Part shown: positions 49,573 to 57,034 of the stretch, in pieces
Layout of the letters: each line of letters starts with the position of its first letter
How positions within the stretch are numbered: position 1 is the first letter of the stretch
The notes under the pieces: model-generated
Seen by the model: only the letters and a program-made list of their open reading frames with translations
The model's database searches: none
Told to the model about the DNA's origin: nothing
Source of the DNA: G965247775 sp965247775
Lineage (GTDB): Bacteria; Chloroflexota; Dehalococcoidia; Bin125
Direction: 5' to 3'
NCBI GenBank assembly: GCA_965247775.1
Contig: OZ252031.1
Coordinates: 930,001 to 994,000, forward strand
Length of the DNA: 64,000 bases
Translations under genes and position numbers: made by a program

Positions 49573-49663
49573 GCCGGGCCCTCCGCTTCGCGTCCGGCGG
49601 GGCGCCGCCGGCGTATGCACCCCCGGGGGGTGCGGGCCGCCCGAGCGGCGATCCCATCCGACG

Positions 49664-49867
49664 CTACCAGTTCAAGAATTTCTGTTTGGCCGGCGCCGCG
49701 TAGGCGCGGTTGCGCGTGCTGTTCTGCTCGGCGAAGTCGCTCATCTGCCGTTTGCCCGCGCTTTTGCATTGCGGGCAGCGCACCCGCTTGCCCCGCTCGA
49801 CATCGGCGAACGACAGCAACCTGTCGAAGCGGTGCCCGTTCTTGCAGGCGTAGGTGTAGATCGGCAT
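49664..49867 (-). CDS. FmdB-type zinc ribbon protein
   Basis: A 67-residue protein with the FmdB start MPIYTYACKNGHRFD and CPQCKSAG later. One Cys of the usual first CxxC is replaced so that the first pair reads C-x3-H (ACKNGH), leaving Cys-His-Cys-Cys as likely zinc ligands. FmdB proteins are small putative regulators. The ATG at 49867 has GGGAGA 6 nt upstream. A TACACT box (49909-49914, minus strand) lies about 40 nt before it. Confidence 0.8.
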   Translation of the reverse strand: MPIYTYACKNGHRFDRLLSFADVERGKRVRCPQCKSAGKRQMSDFAEQNSTRNRAYAAPAKQKFLNW

Positions 49868-49955
49868 GAGCGGTCTCCCGGCGGCCATCGGCGCATGGCG
49901 CTGCGCCGAGTGTATCGCGCGCGCGGAGCCTCGCCCAACCCGGTCTCGGCGCCCC

Positions 49956-50813
49956 CTAGCCGGCGCCCGCCTGCCGTGTCGCCGCGACGACGCGGAGCGC
50001 CGCCGCGGTCGCCGCCACGTCGTGCACGCGCACCACGTGCACGCCCAGCGAGGCCGCGAGGACGTTGAAGGCCAGGGTGGCCTCGTCCAGGCCCGGCACC
50101 GCCTGCACCGCGTCCGCGGGGAGTTTTTCCCGGCCCAGCAGCTCCGCCAGGAAGCCCTTGCGGGAGGCCGAGACGAGCACCGGGCGGCCCAGGGCCAGCA
50201 GTTGAGGGGTGTCCAGGAGCATGCGCACGTTGTCTTGCGTGGACTTGGCGAACTCGTAACCGGGGTCCAGCCAGATTCGCTCGACACCGGCCGCCGAGAG
50301 CGCGGAGCTGCGGACGGCGAGGAAGTCACGTACGTCGCGCCCCACGTCGTCGTAGCGTTGGTCCGCCCGGCGATGCTGCTTGGGACGTCCCCGCATGTGC
50401 ATGACGATGAGCGGCAGCCGGAACTCCCGCGCCACGGTGGCCATGCCGGGATCGCTGCCGGCGCTGACGTCGTTGAGGACGTGCGCCCCGGCCGCCGCCG
50501 CCGCCCGCGCCACTGTGGCGGTCCAGGTGTCGACCGAAACCAGGATGCCGTCGGTGGCGAGGGCCGCGACCACCGGGCAGAGGCGGTCGATCTCCTCCTG
50601 CGGGGCGGGGGACTCGCCGCCGCTGCGGGTGGAGTGCGCGCCGACGTCGATGATGGCGGCGCCATCCGTCTGCTGCGCACGGGCCCGGGCCAGCGCGTGG
50701 TCCCGCGCGACGACGCTCTGGGCGACGGGCGAATCCGTGCCCACGTTGACGATGCCCATGATCGCGGTGCGGCGGGTGCAGTCCAGGACGCGGTCGCCGA
50801 TGGGGATGCGCAT
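49956..50813 (-). CDS. folP: Dihydropteroate synthase, divergent
   Basis: A 285-residue TIM-barrel protein of the DHPS family, which joins DHPPP and pABA in folate synthesis. The order of motifs is right but several are altered: IMGIVNVGTDSP instead of the usual ILNVTPDSF, IDVGAHSTRSGG instead of IGGESTRPG, LDPGYEFAKSTQDN for the LDPGIGFGK loop; the SASRKGF and VRVHDV ends are intact. It may be a second, non-canonical DHPS (like actinobacterial FolP2) with a different role. Its -10-like TAGCCT lies 9 nt before the ATG. Confidence 0.82.
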   Translation of the reverse strand: MRIPIGDRVLDCTRRTAIMGIVNVGTDSPVAQSVVARDHALARARAQQTDGAAIIDVGAHSTRSGGESPAPQEEIDRLCPVVAALATDGILVSVDTWTATVARAAAAAGAHVLNDVSAGSDPGMATVAREFRLPLIVMHMRGRPKQHRRADQRYDDVGRDVRDFLAVRSSALSAAGVERIWLDPGYEFAKSTQDNVRMLLDTPQLLALGRPVLVSASRKGFLAELLGREKLPADAVQAVPGLDEATLAFNVLAASLGVHVVRVHDVAATAAALRVVAATRQAGAG

Positions 50814-50822
50814 GGCGCCGGC

Positions 50823-50828
50823 AGGCTA
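50823..50828 (-). promoter_or_regulatory. -10-like box TAGCCT, 9 nt before folP ATG
   Basis: Minus-strand TAGCCT, nine bases, ATG at 50813, giving at most a 2-3 nt leader. The divergent NodB gene has its own TAGACT at 50864-50869, only about 35 bp away, so the two promoters are nearly back to back. Confidence 0.4.
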
Positions 50829-50863
50829 CTCCCCGGCTCGACCAGCCGCAGTCGCGCGCGCAC

Positions 50864-50869
50864 TAGACT
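50864..50869 (+). promoter_or_regulatory. -10-like box TAGACT for the polysaccharide deacetylase gene
   Basis: TAGACT about 17 nt before the ATG at 50887; GGAGG at 50877-50881 then lies in a short leader. Confidence 0.45.
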
Positions 50870-50886
50870 GCCGCCCGGAGGCGCCG

Positions 50887-51798
50887 ATGGATTGCCCGGC
50901 CTGCGGTCAAACGAATGCGGAGGGCGCCATCGCCTGTGGGGGCTGCGAGGCGCCCCTGCAGGTGGCGCGCTGGCCCGAGGGGGTGCGCTGCACGGCTGTG
51001 ATCAGCTTCGACGTGGACGGCCCGACGGCGCTGATCAACCGCGATCCCGGCGTGCTCTCGAAGCCGTCGACGCTCTCCCTGGGGCACTACGGGCCGGCTG
51101 TGGCGATGCCTCGGATCCTGGAGCTGCTGCGTCGGTACGAGGCGCCTGCCTCATTCTTCTTCCCCGGCTGGATCGCGGAGCGCTACCCCCGGGTCGTGGG
51201 GCGCGTGGTGGAGGAGGGGCACGAGGCCGGCCACCATGGCTACCTGCACGAGCCGCCGGCCACGCTCAGGCGCGAGGAGGAAGCGGCGGTGCTGGACCGC
51301 ACCAGCGGCATCCTGCGGGGCATCACGGGGAGCGCTCCCGCCGGCTACCGCTCGCCGGCCTGGGAGCTGAGCGAGCATTCGCTGGAGCTGCTGGGGGCGC
51401 GCGGCTTCCGCTACGACTCCAGCCTGATGGGGCACGACTTGCCCTATTTGGTCGGCGACCCGGCGGCGGCGCTGGCCGAGCTGCCGGTGCACTGGTCGCT
51501 GGACGATTTCCCCTACTTCTTCTGGGCCCCGAGCGACGCGCGCCGCCTCCAGGCGAGCCCCTCCCAGGTGCTGGAGGTCTGGCGCGCGGGCTTCGACGAG
51601 ATCTACGACCGTGGCGGCCTGTACATGCTGACGATGCACCCCTTCATCATCGGCCGGCCCTCGCGACTGGGGGTGCTGGAGCGCCTTCTGGAGCACATCC
51701 AATCGCGGCCGGGTGTGCGCTTCGCCCGCGCGGTCGATGTGGCGGACGCCATGCGGACGGACGGCGGCACGCGGCCCGTCGACGCGGAGGGGCGCTAG
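50887..51798 (+). CDS. NodB-type polysaccharide deacetylase with N-terminal zinc ribbon
   Basis: A 303-residue protein. Residues 1-25 form a zinc ribbon (CPACGQTNAEGAIACGGC); the rest is a carbohydrate esterase 4 domain: SFDVDGPTALIN (metal and catalytic Asp), APASFFFPGWIAERY, HHGYLHEPPATL (the metal His region), PAGYRSPAWELS and LTMHPFIIGRP. It likely deacetylates a glycan, though intracellular members act on other amides, and no signal peptide is visible, so the substrate may be cytoplasmic. The ATG follows GGAGG. Confidence 0.88.
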   Translation: MDCPACGQTNAEGAIACGGCEAPLQVARWPEGVRCTAVISFDVDGPTALINRDPGVLSKPSTLSLGHYGPAVAMPRILELLRRYEAPASFFFPGWIAERYPRVVGRVVEEGHEAGHHGYLHEPPATLRREEEAAVLDRTSGILRGITGSAPAGYRSPAWELSEHSLELLGARGFRYDSSLMGHDLPYLVGDPAAALAELPVHWSLDDFPYFFWAPSDARRLQASPSQVLEVWRAGFDEIYDRGGLYMLTMHPFIIGRPSRLGVLERLLEHIQSRPGVRFARAVDVADAMRTDGGTRPVDAEGR

Positions 51799-52625
51799 CC
51801 GGACTGGGCCTCAGCGGATGGGGCGCCCCCGAGGGGCGTGGCCGTCGTTGCCAGGGAGGCCAGAGCGATGCGTCCCACGAGCCCCAGGCGGTCCCGCAGG
51901 GGCCCGTCCGCGATGGCGTAGCCGGGCCCGCCCTGGCGGCTGGTGACGGTCAGGCAGAGCCACTCCCCCACGGGCCGACGCTGGAGATAGAGGGTGATGT
52001 CGGCGTTGATGAAGCCGCCGGAGAGGTTCTGCCGGAAGCTGGGCGCGAAGTTCGCCAGGGGGCTGAGCGCGTCCGCGGTCGCGGCGGCGCGCGCCAAGGG
52101 GCTGAGGGGTTCGCCCGGCAGCAAGGCGGGCCCGATTCGCACCCAGAGCGCGGGCCGCTCGCTCTGGCCGAAGGGCTCTGTGGGGCGCCATTCGACAGCC
52201 GTGTGGTAGGCCTCCTGGCCTGGGTTGGGGGATCCCATGGGCTGGAAGGCCTCGGGCGGGGGCGGCGCCGCAGCGTCCAGCTCGATCGCGCCGCCGGCGA
52301 TCGATTGCCCCTCCCGCATGAGCAGTGCCGTGGCGCGCGCCATCTCCTCCCCGCCGGCCTGCAGGGCGGCCACGATCACCTGGATGCGGCCGCCGTCGCG
52401 CACGACCTCGGCGCCGGCCGTCAGCGGGACGAACGGCACAGCGCGCATCAGGTCGATCGTGAGCCGCACGACGTGGAAGCCCGGCTTCGCTGAGCGTTCC
52501 ACGCTGCGTGCCAGCAACGCCGCTATGGGACTCCCGTGCAGGAAGCGGAGATCCCAGGGCCCGCGTGCGAGCGGCGTGGGCAGGAAGGCCCCGGCCTGGT
52601 GCAGGAAGAGCGAGGGGCCGGCCAT
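51795..52625 (-). CDS. Acyl-CoA thioesterase-like (TesB-type double hot dog)
   Basis: A 276-residue protein with tandem hot-dog domains: ARGPWDLRFLHGSPIAALLA in the first, GGGFINADITLYLQRRPVGE-like SGGFINADITLYL in the second with SRQGGPGYAIADG. This matches TesB/thioesterase families that hydrolyse acyl-CoAs. The ATG at 52625 is preferred to the GTG at 52646, but neither has a good ribosome site. The 3' end overlaps the NodB gene by 4 bp (convergent). Confidence 0.78.
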   Translation of the reverse strand: MAGPSLFLHQAGAFLPTPLARGPWDLRFLHGSPIAALLARSVERSAKPGFHVVRLTIDLMRAVPFVPLTAGAEVVRDGGRIQVIVAALQAGGEEMARATALLMREGQSIAGGAIELDAAAPPPPEAFQPMGSPNPGQEAYHTAVEWRPTEPFGQSERPALWVRIGPALLPGEPLSPLARAAATADALSPLANFAPSFRQNLSGGFINADITLYLQRRPVGEWLCLTVTSRQGGPGYAIADGPLRDRLGLVGRIALASLATTATPLGGAPSAEAQSG

Positions 52626-52688
52626 CCGATCAGCGTTCGCTCTCACTGGTCTGGCGGGGCGGGCGGCTTGGCATCGCCCGGGGCGGGA

Positions 52689-54077
52689 TCAGCCGATGCT
52701 CAGGTCCGCCTCCAAGCGGGTGATGGCCCGGTCGATGCCGTCGATCAGATTGTCCGCCTCCTCGCGGTTGATGACCAGCGGCGGGGCGACGGGGATGGCG
52801 GCGCCGGCGCGGGCGAGGATGCCCTCGTCCTTGAGCAGCTCGGACATGCGCTTGTCGATGGCGTCCTCCGGGCGGAAGGCCTCGTTGGCTTCCGGGTTGC
52901 GCTGCAGCTCGACGACCTGCATCAGCCCGGGGCCGCGCGTGTGGGCGACGGAGCGGTGCGCGGCGGCGACTTCACGCAGGCGACCGGCGATGTGCTCCCC
53001 CATGCGGGCGGAGTTCTCGACGAGTTTCTCGCGCTCCAGGATCTCGATGTTGGCCAGCGCCACGGCGCAGGCCACGGGGTGGGCGCCGAAGGTGATGCTG
53101 CCGATCAGGGCCTGCTCCAGGCCGCCCACGAAGGCGTCGGCGACGCGCTGCGAGACCAGGGCGGCGGCGATGGGCTGGTAGCCCGAGGAGAGGCCCTTGG
53201 CGACGGTCATGATGTCCGGCTGCACGGGGAAGTGCTGCATGCCGAACCACTTGCCGGTGCGACCGAAGCCGTTGATCACCTCGTCGGCGATGAGGATGAT
53301 GCCGTGGCGGTCGCAGATGTCGCGCAGGGTCTGCCAGTACTCCGGGGCGGGCTGCCAGCTGCCGTTGGCCGTGGAAATCGGCTCCGCGATGATGGCGGCG
53401 ATGGTCTCCGGGTGGTGCAGCTTGACGACGTCCTCAATGGTGCGAGCGCAGAAGACGTCGCACTCGGGGTAGGTTTTCTCGTAGGGGCAGCGGTCGCAGA
53501 TGACGTTGGGGACGTGCAGCGATCCCGGCATGAGCGGCTCGAAGGGGACGCGGTTGACGTAGCCGGAGGCGTTGACGCTGAGCGCGCCCATGGTTACGCC
53601 GTGGTACGAGTTGACGCGGGAGATCACCTTGAAGCGCTTCGCGTCGCCGCGGTTGAAGTGGTACTGCTTGGCGATGCGCAGCGCCGTCTCGACGGCCTCC
53701 GAGCCGCCGCTGACGAAGACCGCCTTCTCGATGCCGGGGGGCGTCAGCGCGGCCAGTTTGCTGGCCAGGTCGACGGCGGGTTGGGAGGCGTAGGCGAAGG
53801 TGTTGGCGTAGGCCAGGCGGCCCATCTGCGCGCGCGCGACGTCTCCCAGCTCGGCCCGGCCGTGGCCGGCGTTGACGACCCAAAGGCCGGACATGGCGTC
53901 GATGAAGCGGCGGCCCTTGGCGTCGTGGAGGTAGATGCCGTCCGCGGACTCAATGACGAGCAGGCCGTCGTTGGTGGTGAGGTCGTTGTACTGCTGGGTG
54001 GGGATCCAGAGATGCGCCAGGCCGCGCGCCACGTAGTCCTGCAGCGCGGCGGCATCCGTGGGGGTGGTGGTGGTCAT
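52689..54077 (-). CDS. Class III aminotransferase (PLP, omega/beta-alanine type)
   Basis: A 462-residue PLP enzyme that transfers amino groups from omega-amino acids or amines to a keto acid. Features: VFVSGGSEAVETALRIAKQY, NSYHGVTMGALSVN, IAEPISTANGSW, LIADEVINGFGRTGKWF, and the PLP Lys in MTVAKGLSSGYQPI. An unusual extra Cys cluster (CDRCPYEKTYPECDVFC, near 190-205) may be structural. The ATG at 54077 has AGGAGG 5 nt upstream, better than the frame start at 54104. Substrate not determinable from sequence. Confidence 0.9.
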   Translation of the reverse strand: MTTTTPTDAAALQDYVARGLAHLWIPTQQYNDLTTNDGLLVIESADGIYLHDAKGRRFIDAMSGLWVVNAGHGRAELGDVARAQMGRLAYANTFAYASQPAVDLASKLAALTPPGIEKAVFVSGGSEAVETALRIAKQYHFNRGDAKRFKVISRVNSYHGVTMGALSVNASGYVNRVPFEPLMPGSLHVPNVICDRCPYEKTYPECDVFCARTIEDVVKLHHPETIAAIIAEPISTANGSWQPAPEYWQTLRDICDRHGIILIADEVINGFGRTGKWFGMQHFPVQPDIMTVAKGLSSGYQPIAAALVSQRVADAFVGGLEQALIGSITFGAHPVACAVALANIEILEREKLVENSARMGEHIAGRLREVAAAHRSVAHTRGPGLMQVVELQRNPEANEAFRPEDAIDKRMSELLKDEGILARAGAAIPVAPPLVINREEADNLIDGIDRAITRLEADLSIG

Positions 54078-54100
54078 CGGCGCCTCCTGAGGACCACGGC

Positions 54101-54770
54101 TCATCGCGTACGGGTCCCTCGGGGGGACTCGCCTCCGCGCGCGCTCCCCTCTTGGGGGGTTCGCGTTGCGCCCCGCTCCTCACGGCAGAGTCTAGTGCTC
54201 CGGGCGGCCGTGAGGAGGAGCGCCGCGCCGGGGCTACGAGGTGGCAGCGGGCTCCAACGCGAAGGGGGGTACTCCTCGACGGGTGAGGCATAGCAGCCCA
54301 GCACGCAGGCGCCCAACTGCAGCAGCTTGCGCTGCCAGGGCTTCACGAACTCCGGGATCGTCTCCGAGACGAGGACGGAGACGCCCGCGATGAGCATCAT
54401 CACGAATCCCACGGTGCTGATCACGTACAGGAAGATCGCGATCGGGATCACCATGACGAAGCGGAGGAGGGCGGAGCCCACGGTGGGGTGACCGCTGCAC
54501 TCCACCCGCAGCTTGGCCTGGCTTTCCTCACCCCAGGTGGGGAAGGCGTCGCTGAGGAAGTACATCCAGGCGTAGAAGATGACGACCCAGTTCAGGGTCT
54601 TGCGGTCGCGCTCGCCGTGGTCCTGGAGGAAGCTGCCGCCGTGCTTCGAGATCTGGTGGGCGATGATTGCGGACAGGAGAAAGAGCGCACCATACCGACC
54701 GGCAGGTAGGTGGCCAGGATGCGGGACAGGACCCCGGTACGCTCGAGCGCTCGGTGCGGCCTCGCACCAT
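54101..54770 (-). pseudogene. Frameshifted multi-helix membrane protein
   Basis: A polytopic protein (DUF4389-like; VMVIPIAIFLYVISTVGFV, MLIAGVSVLVSETIPEF) is readable from 54565 to 54101, but protein-like sequence continues upstream to about 54685 in the same frame (LFLLSAIIAHQISKHGG, RDRKTLNWVVIFYAWMYF) with no start codon. It then jumps to another frame for LSRILATYLPVGMVR. Inserting one base after the GTGCG at 54690-54686 would join them as GMVRLFLLSAII. A possible ATG at 54770 is in a third frame. The likely cause is decay or a sequencing error. The C-terminal 45 residues are low-complexity. Confidence 0.6.
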
Positions 54771-54818
54771 AACGTGGCAGCGTTGCGCCGGGCTCAGCCC
54801 GCGCGCGGGACGGATCGA

Positions 54819-55535
54819 TCAGTCGGGCGTGATCGTGTCCGCCGCCCGCCACATGTACCACGATCCCACGGAGCGGTAGGGGGCCCAAGGCGCGCCGATG
54901 CGCTGCGCGCGTTTGGGCGATGGCTCCTTGCGCAGGCCATAGGCGGCCTGCATCCCCTTGCGCACGCCCAGGTCGCCCACCGGCAGGACGTCGGGGCGGC
55001 CGAGGTGGAACATGAGGAACATGTGCGCCGACCATTCACCCACGCCCCGGACGGCCGTCAGTTGCTCGACCACGGCCGCGTCCTCTTGTGAGGCCAGCGC
55101 GGCGAAATCCAGCTGTCCGCTGGCGACGTGCCGTGCCAGGTCGCGCAGGTAGGATGTCTTCTGCCGCGAGAGGCCGGCGGCGCGCAGGTTGGCGTCCGAG
55201 GCGCGGAGGAAGTCGTGGGGGGCAGGGGTGCGCTCCTCGTCTCCGAAGAGCGCGAAGACCCGCCGCATGATCGCGCTCGCGGCCGCGCCCGCCAGCTGCT
55301 GAAAGAGGATGCTGCGCACGAGCGCGCCGTAGGGGTCCGGGGTGGGCCGGGGGCGGTAGGGCCCGAACTGCTCGATCAGATCCCCGACCACCGGGTCGGC
55401 CTCCCGCAGGTGCCGGTAGGCCGCGCCCGCCGAGAAGCGCAGGCGGCCGTTCGGCGCGCGGCGCGGTGTGGGGGCCGGCGGTTTCGGAACTGAGGCCCGC
55501 TTGGTGGTGCGCCGCGCCCGCTTAGCCGAGGCCAC
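54819..55535 (-). CDS. AlkA/3-methyladenine DNA glycosylase-like (HhH-GPD) with basic N-tail
   Basis: A 238-residue DNA glycosylase. The first 30 residues are Lys/Arg/Pro-rich (ASAKRARRTTKRASVPKP), not part of the domain. The HhH-GPD core shows ALVRSILFQQLAGAAASAIM, the helix-hairpin-helix LTAVRGVGEWSAHMFLMF and the catalytic Asp in LPVGDLGVRKGM. It excises alkylated purines. The GTG at 55535 overlaps the dehalogenase-like gene by 14 bp, so it is the last gene of the nitrile hydratase operon. Confidence 0.88.
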   Translation of the reverse strand: MASAKRARRTTKRASVPKPPAPTPRRAPNGRLRFSAGAAYRHLREADPVVGDLIEQFGPYRPRPTPDPYGALVRSILFQQLAGAAASAIMRRVFALFGDEERTPAPHDFLRASDANLRAAGLSRQKTSYLRDLARHVASGQLDFAALASQEDAAVVEQLTAVRGVGEWSAHMFLMFHLGRPDVLPVGDLGVRKGMQAAYGLRKEPSPKRAQRIGAPWAPYRSVGSWYMWRAADTITPD

Positions 55536-56400
55536 GGTACCAATCCGCCAGGGCGCGCCCGATCTCGTCCGGGGAATCCTCATGGCAGTCGTGCAAGCCC
55601 GGCACCGTCACTTCCGTGAGGTTGGGCCAGCCCCGGACGATCTCGCGGTGCTCGCCCACCAGCACCGCCCCCGGTTCGGTGTTGATGAACAGCTTGGGCA
55701 GTGGTGAGGCGCGCAAAAAGGCGCTGTTCTCGTTCACGATGGCGAGCGTGTCCGCCGGTTCCCCCTCGATGGGGATCTCGCGCGGCCAGGTGAGGGTGGG
55801 GCGTCGCGCTTCGCCGGGCGGGTAGGGGCGGCGGTACTCCGCCAGCTCCTCCTCGCGGAGATCGCGCAGCACCATGGCGGGCAGCACCTTCTCCACGAAG
55901 GCGTTCTGTCCCAGCACCAGATCCTCCCCCTCAGCGGAGCGGAAGCGACGGAACAGGGCCTGCACCTCCGCCGGCCAGTGGCGCCAATGGAAGTTGCCGA
56001 CGAGCGCCTGCATCAGGGCAACGCCCTTCATCCGCTCGGGATGGAGGCGGGCCCAGCTGAAGCCCAGCTGCGAGCCCCAGTCGTGCACCATGATGGTGAC
56101 GCGGTCGCCCAAGTCCATCGCCTGCAGCGCGGCGGCCGTGTAGCGCTGGTGCTCGGCTAGGCGGTAGGAGCCGGGGCCGGAGTCGTCCAGCTTGTCGGAG
56201 TCGCCCTGGCCGATGTTGTCGATGGCGATGCAGCGGGCGAACCCCTCCAGGTGCGGGATAATGTTGCGCCACATGTAGGACGAGGTGATGTTGCCGTGCA
56301 GGAAGACGATCGGGTCGCCGGTCCCCACCTCCACGTAGGCCATGGTCTTGCCCAGCGCCGGGACGCGCTTCTTCGCGTAGTGCATCCGCGGATCGATCAC
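55522..56400 (-). CDS. Haloalkane dehalogenase-like alpha/beta hydrolase (LinB relative)
   Basis: A 292-residue hydrolase close to LinB/DhaA (HLD-II) along its length: LHGNITSSYMWRNIIPHLE with halide-binding Asn37, nucleophile and second halide Trp in VHDWGS (D107, W108), FVEKVLPAMVLRDL, ARRPTLTWPREIPI and KLFINTEPGAVL; catalytic His in GLHDCHEDSPDEIG. From memory of LinB, the catalytic acid Glu132 falls at Q131 (GVALMQALV), so the standard triad is incomplete. Either activity is lost or changed, or an acid elsewhere replaces it. GTG 56400 follows GGGGAGGG. It belongs to the operon. Confidence 0.82.
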   Translation of the reverse strand: MIDPRMHYAKKRVPALGKTMAYVEVGTGDPIVFLHGNITSSYMWRNIIPHLEGFARCIAIDNIGQGDSDKLDDSGPGSYRLAEHQRYTAAALQAMDLGDRVTIMVHDWGSQLGFSWARLHPERMKGVALMQALVGNFHWRHWPAEVQALFRRFRSAEGEDLVLGQNAFVEKVLPAMVLRDLREEELAEYRRPYPPGEARRPTLTWPREIPIEGEPADTLAIVNENSAFLRASPLPKLFINTEPGAVLVGEHREIVRGWPNLTEVTVPGLHDCHEDSPDEIGRALADWYRGLG

Positions 56401-56428
56401 GTCCGCCCTCCCCGCTCTCGCGGTCGTT

Positions 56429-57034
56429 CTAGTCGTGCACGAAGCGCTCGGCTTGGCGGTCGAGCGTCTCCGGCTCCAGGCCCAGGTACTCGCGGCGCAG
56501 GGCGTCCCACAGCGCCAGGCGATCCCAGTCCGGGGGCGACTGCGGCTGCGCCGCGTCGTCGAGGAGGGGGTTGGGCAGGAAGACCGTGAGCTGCTGCTCG
56601 TTGCGGCCGTTGAGCAGGCGCAGGCCCCAGCTGATCGGGTGTCCGGCGTCGTCCAGGCGACGGTACAGCTCGGCCCGGCCGGTGCGGCGATGCTGCGCCA
56701 GCTCCGGCGAGACGGGCTTGCCGGGCGATCCCCGGTGCTCGCCGATGCAGATGTGGAGGTGCCAGGGGCCGAAGTCCACCGTCAGGTAGCCGTCCAGCAT
56801 GCCGACCCGCGTCGGCGCGTGCGGCGCCGTGACCTCGAAGACGGCGCCCTGGATCAGCGTGCCGAAGATGATCTCGTGCCAGTGGTGGCTGAAGATCTCG
56901 CGCAGAAGCCGCTCCAGCCTCGCCTGGCCCTGCTGCGGCGGGGTCAGGTCGATCGGGAACAGCTCCATGGTGCCGTTGCCCGGCTCTTGCACCACCTGCC
57001 CGCGGCTGCCCGTGGTTTCCGGCGCGTCGGCCAC
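56429..57034 (-). CDS. Unknown protein in the nitrile hydratase operon
   Basis: A 201-residue protein. From residue 23 it reads MELFPIDLTPPQQG, then EIFSHHWHEIIFGTLIQGAV and DGYLTVDFGPWHLHICIGEH, ending in LPNPLLDD and a short helical tail. The paired WHLH/CIGEH could bind metal; no membrane part. I do not recognise the family. The start is taken at GTG 57034, which overlaps the stop of the fusion gene (TAGTG) with GAGG upstream; the ATG at 56968 is the alternative. Its position suggests a role in nitrile hydratase maturation or use. Confidence 0.7.
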   Translation of the reverse strand: MADAPETTGSRGQVVQEPGNGTMELFPIDLTPPQQGQARLERLLREIFSHHWHEIIFGTLIQGAVFEVTAPHAPTRVGMLDGYLTVDFGPWHLHICIGEHRGSPGKPVSPELAQHRRTGRAELYRRLDDAGHPISWGLRLLNGRNEQQLTVFLPNPLLDDAAQPQSPPDWDRLALWDALRREYLGLEPETLDRQAERFVHD

